The notes beneath the pieces are model-generated. The model was not told the origin of the DNA, searched no databases, and worked only from the letters and a program-made list of their open reading frames with translations. The position numbers and the translations under genes were made by a program. 64,000 bases of DNA, taken from positions 62,001 through 126,000 of the forward strand of contig NZ_JAFLDR010000009.1 in NCBI RefSeq assembly GCF_017302275.1, read 5' to 3'. Below, piece by piece: positions 56,158 to 64,000 of the stretch; the first letter of the stretch is position 1; each line of letters begins with the position of its first letter. This DNA comes from Sulfuritalea sp. GTDB lineage: Bacteria > Pseudomonadota > Gammaproteobacteria > Burkholderiales > Rhodocyclaceae.

Positions 56158-57793
56158 CGTGGCCTACCCAGTCCTTGATCATGGCGGCGACGGCCTTGGG
56201 ATCCTGTTTGGCCAATTCGCGCGCCGCGGCGAGCTTGGTTTCATAGGTCTGCTGCGTGACGCCCGCCGCGTCATGGGCATGGATCGCGGCCTGTTGGGCG
56301 GACGCGCGTTCCGCCGCTTCGGCGAACTGCTGCAGCAGCGGCTTGATCGCGCGCGTCCAGAGCCAGAAGACGAGGCCGAAGACCAGGAGGTAGCGCGCGC
56401 CGTCAAGCACCATCGAGATCAGTTTCGCGTTCTCCCAGATCGGCGGTTCCGGGACGATCTCCTTTTCGATGACGGTGAATGGCGCGTTGGCGACGTTGAG
56501 GGTGTCGCCGCGTTCCTTGTTGAACCCCATCGCTTCCCGAGCCAGGTCGTTGATCAGCTTCAGGTCAGCTTCGCCGAGCGGCTGCGGTTGCGGCTTGGTG
56601 GCCGCCGCAGCGCCGGTCTTGGGCGCTTCCGCGCGGAAGTTGACGACCACCGCCACCGATAGCCGCCGGATGCTGCCGGGAACGCCCTTGGTGTGGCGGA
56701 CCGTCTTGTCGACCTCGTAGTTGATCGTGGAATTCTTGCTGAAGTTCTGCGCTGCCTGAGCCGCCGTGCCCAGCGCGCTGGCCGGAGGCGAACCGGCGGC
56801 GGCAATCGGGGCCGTGGCCGGTGCCGGCGGCTGGTTGCTCAGCGCGCCCGGTATTCCCGCTGCGGCGGCGGGCGAGCCGCTTCCCGTTTCCTGGGTTAGC
56901 TGGCTGCGAATGGCAGTGCCCGGCGGAGGGTTGGGGCGATAGGTCTCCGCGACTTGGTCGGTTTGCGAAAAGTCGACATCGGCCGCCACCTGGGCGCGAA
57001 CATTGGTCGCGCCGTATATCGGTGCCAGGATGGCTTCGATGCGTTTGACATAGCTTGATTCGATGTCGCGCACGAAGCGTATCTGCGACGCATCCAGACC
57101 GGCATCGCGCAACGGATCCCGCTGCTGGGAAACGAGGTTGCCATCCTGGTCGACCACGCTGACGCTGGCGGGGCTCAACTGCGGCACGCTCGAAGCGACC
57201 AGATTGACGATGCCGGCGACCTGTGCCGACTCGAGCCGGCGTCCGGGCGCGAGGCTGACCAGCACCGAAGCCGACACCTTCTGGTCGTCGCGCAGGAAAG
57301 CGGTCTGCTTGGGGATGGCCAGATGCACCCGGGCACCCTTGACGACCGCCAGCGACTGGATCGAACGGGCCAGTTCGCCCTCCAGCCCGCGCTGGAAATT
57401 CACCTGCTCGGCGAACTGGCTGATGCCCATCTTCTGGTTCTCCAGCAGCTCGAAGCCGACCAGGCCGCCCTTGGGCAAACCCTGCGCGGCGAGCTTGAGG
57501 CGCGTGTCGTGCACCACGCCCTGCGGTACCAGGATGGTATGGCCACCATCGCTGAAGCGATATGGGATGTTCTGCTGTTGCAGGGCGGCAATAACCTGGC
57601 CGCCGTCCTTCTCGTCGGGAATGGTGAACAGCACCGCGTAGGACGGCTCCTTGGCCCAAAGGATTCCGCCGACCAGCACCGCGACTATCAGCGCGATGCT
57701 GGCCATGGTCAGCATCTTCTGGCCGACGCCGAGGCGACCGAATGCCTCCAGCGAGATCGGAAACGATGTCCCAGCCATTGCGGTGTCTGCCAT
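56147..57793 (-). CDS. fliF: Flagellar MS-ring protein FliF
   Basis: A 548-residue inner-membrane ring protein. It has an N-terminal membrane segment (LTMASIALIVAVLVGGILWA), two periplasmic ring-building domains (YAVLFTIPDEKDGGQVIAALQQQNIPY, ASVLVSLAPGRRLESAQVAGIVNLVASSV), a Pro/Ala-rich variable loop (~320-360), a second membrane segment (YLLVFGLVFWLWTRAI) and the FliG-binding C-terminus. Its start could be ATG 57793 or the internal ATG six codons later. It is divergent from fleS. Confidence 0.97.
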   Translation of the reverse strand: MADTAMAGTSFPISLEAFGRLGVGQKMLTMASIALIVAVLVGGILWAKEPSYAVLFTIPDEKDGGQVIAALQQQNIPYRFSDGGHTILVPQGVVHDTRLKLAAQGLPKGGLVGFELLENQKMGISQFAEQVNFQRGLEGELARSIQSLAVVKGARVHLAIPKQTAFLRDDQKVSASVLVSLAPGRRLESAQVAGIVNLVASSVPQLSPASVSVVDQDGNLVSQQRDPLRDAGLDASQIRFVRDIESSYVKRIEAILAPIYGATNVRAQVAADVDFSQTDQVAETYRPNPPPGTAIRSQLTQETGSGSPAAAAGIPGALSNQPPAPATAPIAAAGSPPASALGTAAQAAQNFSKNSTINYEVDKTVRHTKGVPGSIRRLSVAVVVNFRAEAPKTGAAAATKPQPQPLGEADLKLINDLAREAMGFNKERGDTLNVANAPFTVIEKEIVPEPPIWENAKLISMVLDGARYLLVFGLVFWLWTRAIKPLLQQFAEAAERASAQQAAIHAHDAAGVTQQTYETKLAAARELAKQDPKAVAAMIKDWVGHGGN

Positions 57794-57936
57794 TTTTTCC
57801 CGGTGGAGTCCTGTTTACAGTGTTGATTTCGGGGAAATTCCGCCCGCGTGCAGAGTATGGAGCGCCCCGGCAAGCCTGATTCCGGAAAGAAGCAGCGATT
57901 TTTGCCGGTATATCGGCTACCCGTTTCCTTGTTTGC

Positions 57937-57954
57937 GGGCACCGATTCTGCCAT
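57937..57954 (-). promoter_or_regulatory. Weak sigma-54-like site upstream of fliF
   Basis: On the minus strand TGGCAGAATCGGTGCC has GG and GC with the required ten-base spacing and TGGCA/TGC intact, but departs from consensus in between. It lies about 145 bases before fliF, suggesting FleR-controlled fliFG expression. Tentative. Confidence 0.35.
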
Positions 57955-57965
57955 TATCGGAACAC

Positions 57966-59168
57966 ATGTCCCACCCTCCCGTTCCTGCCCAGTCTTCCGC
58001 AGCTCCGGCATCGTCCGCGCAGGTTGCGCCGGGCGAAGCCTTGCGCCTGACCGAGGCGTTCCGCATTTTCAGCCGAGCTTCCGAGGAGCTTAGCGGCGCC
58101 TATAGCGAACTGCAGGGGCAAATGGTCAGGCTTACGGAGGAACTGGCGGCGGCCAACGGCGCCTTGCGCCAGCAGTACCAGGAAAAGGCGGCCCTGACCG
58201 AAAGATTGAGCCTGCTGCTCGATGCGCTGCCGGCTGGGGTAGTGGTACTCGATGACGCGGGCAGCGTGGTCCAGCTCAATTCCGCAGCCAGCGATTTCCT
58301 CGATGAGGCTAAAGTCGGCGCGAATTGGGCGGCAATTTACGGCAAGTCGCTGATGCCGGGCGATACGCCGGGGGAATTCCTCTGCGCTACCCGTCACCTG
58401 GCGGTCGATGTGACCCCGCTGGCTTCGTCCGGGGGGCGCATCGTGCTGCTGCACGACATCACCGAAGCGCATCAGTTGAAAATCCAGGCCGAGCGCAACC
58501 AGCGGCTCGCCGCGATGGGTGAAATGGCCGCGCAACTGGCCCATCAGTTGCGCACGCCGCTAGCTGCGGCGCTGCTCTACGCGGGAAACCTGGAGAACAC
58601 CGACCTGCCGGCGGCCACCAGCGCCGCCATCGCGCAGAAGACCGTTGGCCGGCTGAAACACATCGAGCGCCTGATCCAGGACATGCTGCTGTTTGCGCGG
58701 GGCGAAGCGCTCGGTCGCGAACGCATTCCCGTGGCCGAGTTGCTGGCGGAGTTGACGCAGAACGTCGAGCCGCTGGTGCAGCGCAGTGGCGCTCGGTTCG
58801 TGGTCGCCGACCGCAGCGGCGGTGGCCAGCTCACCGGCACCCGCAAGTCCCTGGTCAGTGCCCTGACCAGCCTCTTGGAGAATGCCCTGCAGGCCGTAGA
58901 AGGGATCGATGCCGCACGCATCGATCTTTCCGCGACATGCGCCGAGGGAGCCCTGCTATTCGTCGTGCAGGACAATGGTCGCGGCATGGACAGCGCGACC
59001 GTCAGTCGCCTGTTCGAGCCTTTCTTCACCACGCGCGGCGAGGGCACCGGCCTTGGCCTCGCCATTGCCCGCGGCGTGGTCCGCGCCCACGGCGGCAGTA
59101 TCGATGTCCGCTCCAGCCCCGGTTCCGGGGCCGAATTCATTGTCAGCCTGCCATGTCCGAGAAATTGA
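57966..59168 (+). CDS. fleS: Flagellar two-component sensor kinase
   Basis: A 400-residue soluble histidine kinase. An N-terminal coiled helix (~15-75), a PAS-like domain (~80-175, LSLLLDALPAGVVVLDDAGSVVQLN), the H-box MAAQLAHQLRTPLAAALLYAGNL and ATP-binding N, G1 and G2 boxes (LENALQAVEGI, DNGRGMD, GTGLGLAIARGVV). There are no membrane segments. ATG 57966 is chosen. It overlaps the response-regulator gene by 16 bases. Together they form the FleS/FleR (FlrB/FlrC) pair, which drives mid-class flagellar genes. Confidence 0.9.
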   Translation: MSHPPVPAQSSAAPASSAQVAPGEALRLTEAFRIFSRASEELSGAYSELQGQMVRLTEELAAANGALRQQYQEKAALTERLSLLLDALPAGVVVLDDAGSVVQLNSAASDFLDEAKVGANWAAIYGKSLMPGDTPGEFLCATRHLAVDVTPLASSGGRIVLLHDITEAHQLKIQAERNQRLAAMGEMAAQLAHQLRTPLAAALLYAGNLENTDLPAATSAAIAQKTVGRLKHIERLIQDMLLFARGEALGRERIPVAELLAELTQNVEPLVQRSGARFVVADRSGGGQLTGTRKSLVSALTSLLENALQAVEGIDAARIDLSATCAEGALLFVVQDNGRGMDSATVSRLFEPFFTTRGEGTGLGLAIARGVVRAHGGSIDVRSSPGSGAEFIVSLPCPRN

Positions 59169-60547
59169 GCATCCTCGTCGTCGAAGACGACGACGCGCTG
59201 CGTGACGCGTTGCAACTCACGCTCGAATCCGCCGGCCACGAGGTCACCGGCGTCGACGGGGGACCGGCGGCACTCGAGGCCTTGCGGCAACAGACCTTCA
59301 ACATGGTCGTCTCCGACCTGCGCATGAGTCCGATGGACGGCCTGGTCCTGCTCGGCGAGATTCGCAGCCGCCATCCCGGCCTGCCGGTGCTGCTGATGAC
59401 CGCCTTCGGCGATGTCGACAAGGCGGTCGCCGCGATGCGCGGTGGCGCTTGCGACTTCATGCTCAAGCCGTTCGAGCCGAAAGCCCTGATCGAGCAGATC
59501 GCCCGCTATGCGACGCCCCCGGCACCGGCGGCGGGGGTGGTCGCCGTCGACGCCAGGACGCGAGCGACGCTGCTGCTCGCCGCGCGCGTGGCGCGGACCG
59601 ATGCCACGGTACTGCTGACCGGCGAATCCGGGGTCGGCAAGGAAGTCTTTGCGCGCTACATCCATGAGCAGTCGGTGCGGGCGAAAGGCCCCTTCGTCGC
59701 GATCAATTGCGCGGCGATTCCGGACAACCTGCTGGAAGCCACGCTGTTCGGCTATGAAAAAGGCGCATTTACCGGCGCCCAGTCGGCGCAGGCGGGGAAA
59801 TTCGAGCAGGCCAACGGCGGCACGTTGCTGCTCGACGAAATATCCGAAATGCCGCTGGGCCTGCAGGCCAAGCTGCTGCGCGTGTTGCAGGAACGCGAAG
59901 TCGAGCGGGTGGGGGGCAAGAAGCCGGTGCCGCTCGACATCCGGATTCTCGCGACTTCCAACCGGGACATGGCGGCCGAAGTCCGCGCCGGACGGTTTCG
60001 GGAAGACCTGTTCTACCGCCTCAACGTCTTTCCGCTGGAGATACCTGCGTTGCGGGAGCGTCCCGGCGACATCGTGCCGCTGGCACGCCTGACCCTGGCA
60101 AAAATGGCCGCTGCTGCCGGTCGGGCGGCAGTTTTTGCCGCTTCCGCGGAGGTGCGGCTAGGCGCCCATACCTGGCCGGGCAATGTGCGCGAGCTGGAAA
60201 ACGTCGTGCAACGCGCCCTGATCATGGAATCGGGCAAGGTGATCGAGGCGGCGGCGCTGCCCTTGGGCGAGACTCCGCCGCTGCATCCGGCATCCGCGCC
60301 GGTTGCCGCGGAAACTGCCGTGGCTGCCGTACCGCCAGCGCCGACTCCTGCTGACGGCATTGCTGGCGTGGCCGCTCCCACCAACATGAAAGACCTCGAA
60401 CGGCAGCATATCCTCGAGGTGCTGGCCAGCGTCGGCGGTTCGCGGCGCAAGGCCGTGGCCATCCTCGGCATCTCCGAACGTACCCTGCGTTACAAGCTCA
60501 CCCAGTACCGCAGCGAGGGATTTTTCAGCGGCAGCGAGGACGAGTGA
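59153..60547 (+). CDS. fleR: Flagellar sigma-54-dependent response regulator
   Basis: A 464-residue NtrC-type regulator. The receiver domain has phospho-acceptor Asp55 (VVSDLRMSPMDG) and the acidic pocket EDDD. The AAA+ domain has Walker A GESGVGKE, GYEKGAFTGA (the loop contacting sigma-54), and Walker B GGTLLLDEISEM. A Fis-type HTH closes it (LERQHILEVLASVGGSRRKAVAILGISERTLRYKL). A Pro/Ala-rich linker (~380-420) contains a string matching the dispersed repeat. The next promoter (60562-60577) is a likely target. Confidence 0.95.
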   Translation: MSEKLSILVVEDDDALRDALQLTLESAGHEVTGVDGGPAALEALRQQTFNMVVSDLRMSPMDGLVLLGEIRSRHPGLPVLLMTAFGDVDKAVAAMRGGACDFMLKPFEPKALIEQIARYATPPAPAAGVVAVDARTRATLLLAARVARTDATVLLTGESGVGKEVFARYIHEQSVRAKGPFVAINCAAIPDNLLEATLFGYEKGAFTGAQSAQAGKFEQANGGTLLLDEISEMPLGLQAKLLRVLQEREVERVGGKKPVPLDIRILATSNRDMAAEVRAGRFREDLFYRLNVFPLEIPALRERPGDIVPLARLTLAKMAAAAGRAAVFAASAEVRLGAHTWPGNVRELENVVQRALIMESGKVIEAAALPLGETPPLHPASAPVAAETAVAAVPPAPTPADGIAGVAAPTNMKDLERQHILEVLASVGGSRRKAVAILGISERTLRYKLTQYRSEGFFSGSEDE

Positions 60548-60561
60548 GCTATGTCCGGATT

Positions 60562-60577
60562 TGGCACGAAGATTGCT
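60562..60577 (+). promoter_or_regulatory. Sigma-54 promoter of fliE
   Basis: TGGCACGAAGATTGCT matches the sigma-54 consensus TGGCACG-N4-TTGCW at every defined base, with GG and GC ten bases apart. It lies 37 bases before fliE, directly after the sigma-54 activator gene. Confidence 0.9.
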
Positions 60578-60614
60578 GATCGCCTGCTGAAGAATACCCT
60601 GCGGATCAAAGACC

Positions 60615-60941
60615 ATGACGATCGATACACGACAACTGGACCAGATGCTTTCCGAGCTGCGAGCCGCGTCGGCGCTGACCGGCGGCAAGAGTTCGGGCAC
60701 GTCGGTGCCGACGGGCGGTCCGGATTTCGCGCAGGTGCTGAAAAGCACGATCGACGATGTCAGCGCCGCCCAGGCCGACGCGCGCAAGATGGCCGAGGAT
60801 TTTTCCAGCGGCCAGAGCGACGTCAATCTGCAGGACGTGATGATCAACCTGCAAAAGGCCAGCCTTTCGTTCCAGCAGATGGTCCAGGTGCGCAACCGGC
60901 TGGTGACGGCCTATCACGACATCATGAACATCCAGGTCTGA
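60615..60941 (+). CDS. fliE: Flagellar hook-basal body complex protein FliE
   Basis: A 108-residue rod/MS-ring junction protein: PDFAQVLKSTIDDVSAAQADARKMAEDF, then SSGQSDVNLQDVMINLQKASLSFQQMVQVRNRLVTAYHDIMNIQV. The C-terminal pattern VNLQDVM-x(2)-QKA-x(3)-FQ-x(3)-QVRN-x-L-x-AY-x-DIM is the family signature. Its length is normal. It is transcribed from the sigma-54 site at 60562. Confidence 0.97.
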   Translation: MTIDTRQLDQMLSELRAASALTGGKSSGTSVPTGGPDFAQVLKSTIDDVSAAQADARKMAEDFSSGQSDVNLQDVMINLQKASLSFQQMVQVRNRLVTAYHDIMNIQV

Positions 60942-61174
60942 TTTTCCGCGCTCGTCGATTTTGGCTGACAGTTCGGCATGGCACCGACGAACGGACCGTT
61001 AAAGCTTGACCGCGTGGTGCCGTTACCCAGTTCAGAAAGGCCGCGAGCACGTCGGCGCCGGATGAGTCGTTTCCGTTCGGGGTTGCCGGGGTGCGTTTGC
61101 CAGGCCACGCGCCGGTAGCCGCCGATAGAATCCTGCCGGCGCGGCCCGGACTGTCGATGACATTGAGGGAAATC

Positions 61175-62704
61175 ATGTCTGCACCGTGCATGCGGTCGTT
61201 CTTGGGTCTGCTGGCGCTTGCCGGCGCCTGCCAGGGGTCTGCTCTCGCTGGTCAATGGCAGGGCGTCGTTTCCGGCCGCAGCGAGACCATCGAAATCGAC
61301 CGGGCGAGCATCGTGCCTGCGGTCGGTGGCGCAACGGCGTGGAGCCGCATCGTGCTCGACCGCGCGGTAAAGGATCCGGGCGGAAGCTATGACGCCATCC
61401 ACGCGCTCAATCTTTACGACTGCAAGTCGCGACGGTTCACAACCCAGCGCCGCGCTTATTTCAATGGCGATACCCCCGTTCGCGAGGAAGAGGTGGCACG
61501 GCAGCGCGCCAATACGGTGGCCGTCGGCAGCATCGATGAAACCTTGTTCAACGTTGCCTGTCGTGCCGTTGCGACGGGCAAACTCGCCCTTCCATCCGTG
61601 GCGGACAAGGCGGCAGCGGAGTCGACGGCAGGTGTGCGTCCGGCGGCGATACACGCGGACATGCGAACCCTTGCGTCGGATACTTCAGAGCGGAAGTTGA
61701 CGCCGGTGGCAGATACCTCTCCGGTGGTTCCGGCCGAAAAGCCCAAACTGATCGTCCTGCCGCCGATCGACAAGGCGGCGGCGGCCCAGGCGGCGGCGGC
61801 CGCCGGACAACGGTCCGCGTCGCCGCCCGCGGCAACGGGCGTCACGCCGGTACCGGCGGGCAAGATGGCCACTCCAACCGCGCAGACAACCGTTGCGACC
61901 GAGAGTCCCGCCGACAAGCGCAGGCGCGAACTGCACTACGCCAATTCCGGGCCGCCGCGGGACACGCGCAAGAAGGCAGCCGCCGGGCCGTCCGCTTCGG
62001 TCGAATCGCAAAAACCCGTGATGCTGCGCGACATCCCGTGGTCATACGAGGGCGACGGCGGCCCGGCGAACTGGGGCAGGCTTCGCGCCGACTACGCCGC
62101 CTGCGCTACCGGCAAGCGCCAGTCACCGATCGACATCCGCGACGGAATCCGGGTCAATCTGGAGCCAATCAAGTTCGAATACGCGCGCACGCAGTTTCGC
62201 ATCGTGGATACCGGCCATGCGGTCCGGGTTGGAGTCGGGGCTGGCCTTGGCCTGCGGGTGATGGGCAAGCGTTTCGAATTGTCGCACCTGGAGTTCCGCC
62301 GCCCCGCGGAAGAGCGCGTCAACGGTCGCACCTATGACATGTCCGTGCATCTGGTGCATCGGAGTGACGACGGACAGATCGCGGTGGTCGCGGTGCTTCT
62401 GGAAAAAGGCGCGGAGCACCCGCTGATCCAGACCCTCTGGGACAACCTGCCGCTGGAGCCTGACCTCGAGGTCGCGCCCGAAGCGGCCATCGACCTCAAC
62501 GTGTTGCTCCCGGAAAACCGAGCCTACTGGACCTACATGGGATCATTGACGACGCCGCCGTGCACCGAAGGCGTGCTCTGGATGGTGCTGAAGCAGCCGG
62601 TTCAGGTCGCGGCGGAGCAGGTCGCGATATTCGCCCGCGTCTTCCGCAGCAACGCGCGCCCGGTTCAGCCGGGCAACGGGCGCCTGGTCAAGGAGTCCCG
62701 CTAG
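61175..62704 (+). CDS. Alpha-carbonic-anhydrase-like secreted protein lacking two zinc ligands
   Basis: A 509-residue exported protein. It has a signal-like start ([21 protein letters not shown]), an N-terminal ~115-residue domain with conserved Cys ([20 protein letters not shown]), a long Ala/Pro-rich linker (~130-310) and an alpha-CA fold (~315-500: [22 protein letters not shown], then [21 protein letters not shown]). In active enzymes two His of the H-x-H motif bind zinc; here the aligned residues are Glu373 and Arg375 ([12 protein letters not shown]). Only the third ligand His392 (MSVHLVH) remains. ATG 61175 follows GAGGG. Its stop overlaps the next gene's stop. Confidence 0.85.
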   Translation: MSAPCMRSFLGLLALAGACQGSALAGQWQGVVSGRSETIEIDRASIVPAVGGATAWSRIVLDRAVKDPGGSYDAIHALNLYDCKSRRFTTQRRAYFNGDTPVREEEVARQRANTVAVGSIDETLFNVACRAVATGKLALPSVADKAAAESTAGVRPAAIHADMRTLASDTSERKLTPVADTSPVVPAEKPKLIVLPPIDKAAAAQAAAAAGQRSASPPAATGVTPVPAGKMATPTAQTTVATESPADKRRRELHYANSGPPRDTRKKAAAGPSASVESQKPVMLRDIPWSYEGDGGPANWGRLRADYAACATGKRQSPIDIRDGIRVNLEPIKFEYARTQFRIVDTGHAVRVGVGAGLGLRVMGKRFELSHLEFRRPAEERVNGRTYDMSVHLVHRSDDGQIAVVAVLLEKGAEHPLIQTLWDNLPLEPDLEVAPEAAIDLNVLLPENRAYWTYMGSLTTPPCTEGVLWMVLKQPVQVAAEQVAIFARVFRSNARPVQPGNGRLVKESR

Positions 62705-64000
62705 CCCGTATCGCGCAGCGCGTGGCGCAGGTCATCGACCAGGGTAGCCATCGCGTCGATCAGCGTGTTGCAACAGGATTCGATCGTAGCCCCGTCAGCC
62801 TGTTCGCGCAGCGCCTGGTGCAGTGCCGCGGCCGCCGTGGCCACCGGGCGGGCACCGATGGTGCCGGCCGCTCCCTTCAGCGTATGAGCAAGCCGCTGCA
62901 TCACTGGCAGGTCGCCGCCGGCCAGCGCAGCGCGCAGTTGCGGAATATCGTCGGCATGGGTTTCCGCAAACAGCCGCAGCATCTTCGCGTGCTTGGCGGC
63001 GTTGCCGCGAACCAGGGCCAGGCCGTGTGCGACATCCAGTCCGCCAACTTGCGCGAGCTGTTGACGCCATGCCGGATCATCGGCCGCAACTGTCGCCCCG
63101 GTCTGTGTGTTGGATGATGGCGGGTTCGACGGCGCGCCCGTCGCCTGCACTGCATTCGTGGTCTTGGGCAGCCATTTAAGCAGGGCAGCATAGAGGTCGT
63201 CGGGATTCACCGGTTTCGGCACGAAGTCGTCCATGCCGGCTTCCGCGCAGGCGCGGCGATCTTCCTCGAAGGCGTTGGCGGTCATCGCCAGGATGGGCGT
63301 CGCGGTTCGATCGGGCAGGGAGCGGATCAGTCGTGTGGCCTCGAGGCCATCCATGCGCGGCATCTGCATGTCCATCAGTACCAGTGCATAGGGGGCGCTG
63401 CGGAATTTTTCCACGGCCTCCAGGCCATCGACGGCGACATCGACCGCGAGGCCGGCGCCGTGCAGCAGTTCCATCGCCACTTCGCGATTGATCGCATTGT
63501 CCTCGGCCAGCAGCAGGCGCGCGCCGCCATGCCGCTGGCGGAGCTCCGCCTCGATGTTCTCGACCGGGGGGATGCTGGTTGCCGGCATGATGCCGCGTCC
63601 GCGCTGCAGGCGCGCGGTGAACCAGAAGGTGCTGCCCACTCCCGCCGTGCTGTCAGCGCCGACTTCTCCTCCCATCAAATCGGTCAGCCTTCGGGTGATG
63701 ACCAGGCCGAGCCCCGTGCCGCCGTGCTTGCGGGTTGTCGAGGCATCGCCTTGTTCGAACGCGTGGAACAGGTTCGCCATTTTCTCCGGAGCGATTCCAA
63801 TCCCCGTGTCCTCGACTTCGAAGCGCAGCAGCAGTTCGTCGCCGGCATCCTCGAGCAGGCGGGCGCGCAGCGTGACGCTGCCACGCTCGGTGAACTTGAT
63901 GGCATTGCCGGCGTAGTTGAGCAGCGCCTGGCGCAGCCGCGTCGGATCGCCACGCAGCCAGACCGGAACCCCTTCGGCGTCGATCCTGATCTCCAGGCCC
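62701..64000 (-). CDS. Hybrid sensor histidine kinase with receiver and Hpt domains, 3' part
   Basis: The frame runs off the right edge, so its start is missing; the last 432 residues are present. They comprise the end of a HATPase domain ([34 protein letters not shown]), a full receiver ([13 protein letters not shown], phospho-Asp in [21 protein letters not shown]) and a C-terminal Hpt domain with phospho-His in [14 protein letters not shown]. This is the BarA/ArcB-type phosphorelay order. Converges with the carbonic-anhydrase-like gene by a four-base overlap of stops. Confidence 0.93.
   Translation of the reverse strand, partial: GLEIRIDAEGVPVWLRGDPTRLRQALLNYAGNAIKFTERGSVTLRARLLEDAGDELLLRFEVEDTGIGIAPEKMANLFHAFEQGDASTTRKHGGTGLGLVITRRLTDLMGGEVGADSTAGVGSTFWFTARLQRGRGIMPATSIPPVENIEAELRQRHGGARLLLAEDNAINREVAMELLHGAGLAVDVAVDGLEAVEKFRSAPYALVLMDMQMPRMDGLEATRLIRSLPDRTATPILAMTANAFEEDRRACAEAGMDDFVPKPVNPDDLYAALLKWLPKTTNAVQATGAPSNPPSSNTQTGATVAADDPAWRQQLAQVGGLDVAHGLALVRGNAAKHAKMLRLFAETHADDIPQLRAALAGGDLPVMQRLAHTLKGAAGTIGARPVATAAAALHQALREQADGATIESCCNTLIDAMATLVDDLRHALRDTG

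Noticed and set aside
57937-57952. Sigma-54-like site read on the plus strand towards fleS (GGGCACCGATTCTGCC)
   Set aside because: Start of transcription would fall three bases before the fleS ATG, and the -24 and -12 boxes deviate; the minus-strand reading towards fliF is more plausible.

Overview
The window is high-GC DNA that reads as a Betaproteobacterium, most likely of the Rhodocyclales or a close relative. This is inferred from gene content and order: tig-clpP-clpX-lon-[tRNA-Val]-ppiD, an aat-bpt N-degron pair, a LapA/LapB/LapC-type adhesin secretion locus, and a FleSR-controlled flagellar cluster. Genes cover most of the window, on both strands.

Layout. (1) 1-4742: protein quality control, with the end of tig, then clpP, clpX and lon. 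(2) 4801-4876: tRNA-Val(UAC), which is the insertion site of an 18.9 kb integrative element. Its ends are a 20-bp direct repeat of the tRNA 3' end (4852-4871 and 23702-23721). The element carries a P4-type tyrosine integrase, a candidate int-alpA structured RNA, AlpA, a PrimPol-like/DUF3987 replication protein, several unknown genes, a candidate ~100-nt small RNA, a family of repeated leaders (two or more resembling the radC RNA motif), a RadC-like protein, a run of unknown small genes, an XRE repressor, a lipoprotein and an ISL3-family insertion sequence that splits a membrane-protein gene. On the minus strand it has a second replication module (AlpA plus Toprim/DUF3987), followed by 1.7 kb without convincing genes but rich in inverted repeats. 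No capsid, conjugation or recognisable defence genes are seen. (3) 23820-38557: ppiD, fabI, an orphan oligopeptide-binding lipoprotein, bpt-aat-fbpC, fbpB, a CDGSH protein, fbpA (the iron genes with Fur-like boxes), an NlpC/P60 hydrolase, an acrylyl-CoA reductase-like gene and prpE. (4) 38755-55130: type I secretion of a 2458-residue RTX adhesin (ABC exporter, HlyD-type adaptor, LuxR regulator, adhesin, TolC-type outer-membrane protein), with an odd solute-binding protein and a coiled-coil protein in the TolC operon. (5) 55153-60941: flagellar fliG-fliF divergent from fleS-fleR-fliE, with a near-perfect sigma-54 site before fliE. (6) 61175-64000: a carbonic-anhydrase-like protein that has lost two zinc ligands, and the 3' part of a hybrid histidine kinase.

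The most unusual items are: the two primase genes in one island, each followed at its stop codon by a similar inverted array of ~10-bp repeats; the radC-type leader family with its small RNA; the adhesin with a tandem-duplicated retention module and TAAG cleavage site; the pseudo-carbonic anhydrase; and the TolC-NTF2 fusion with an orphan binding protein. Functions come from recognising motifs in the sequence by eye; no database search was run.
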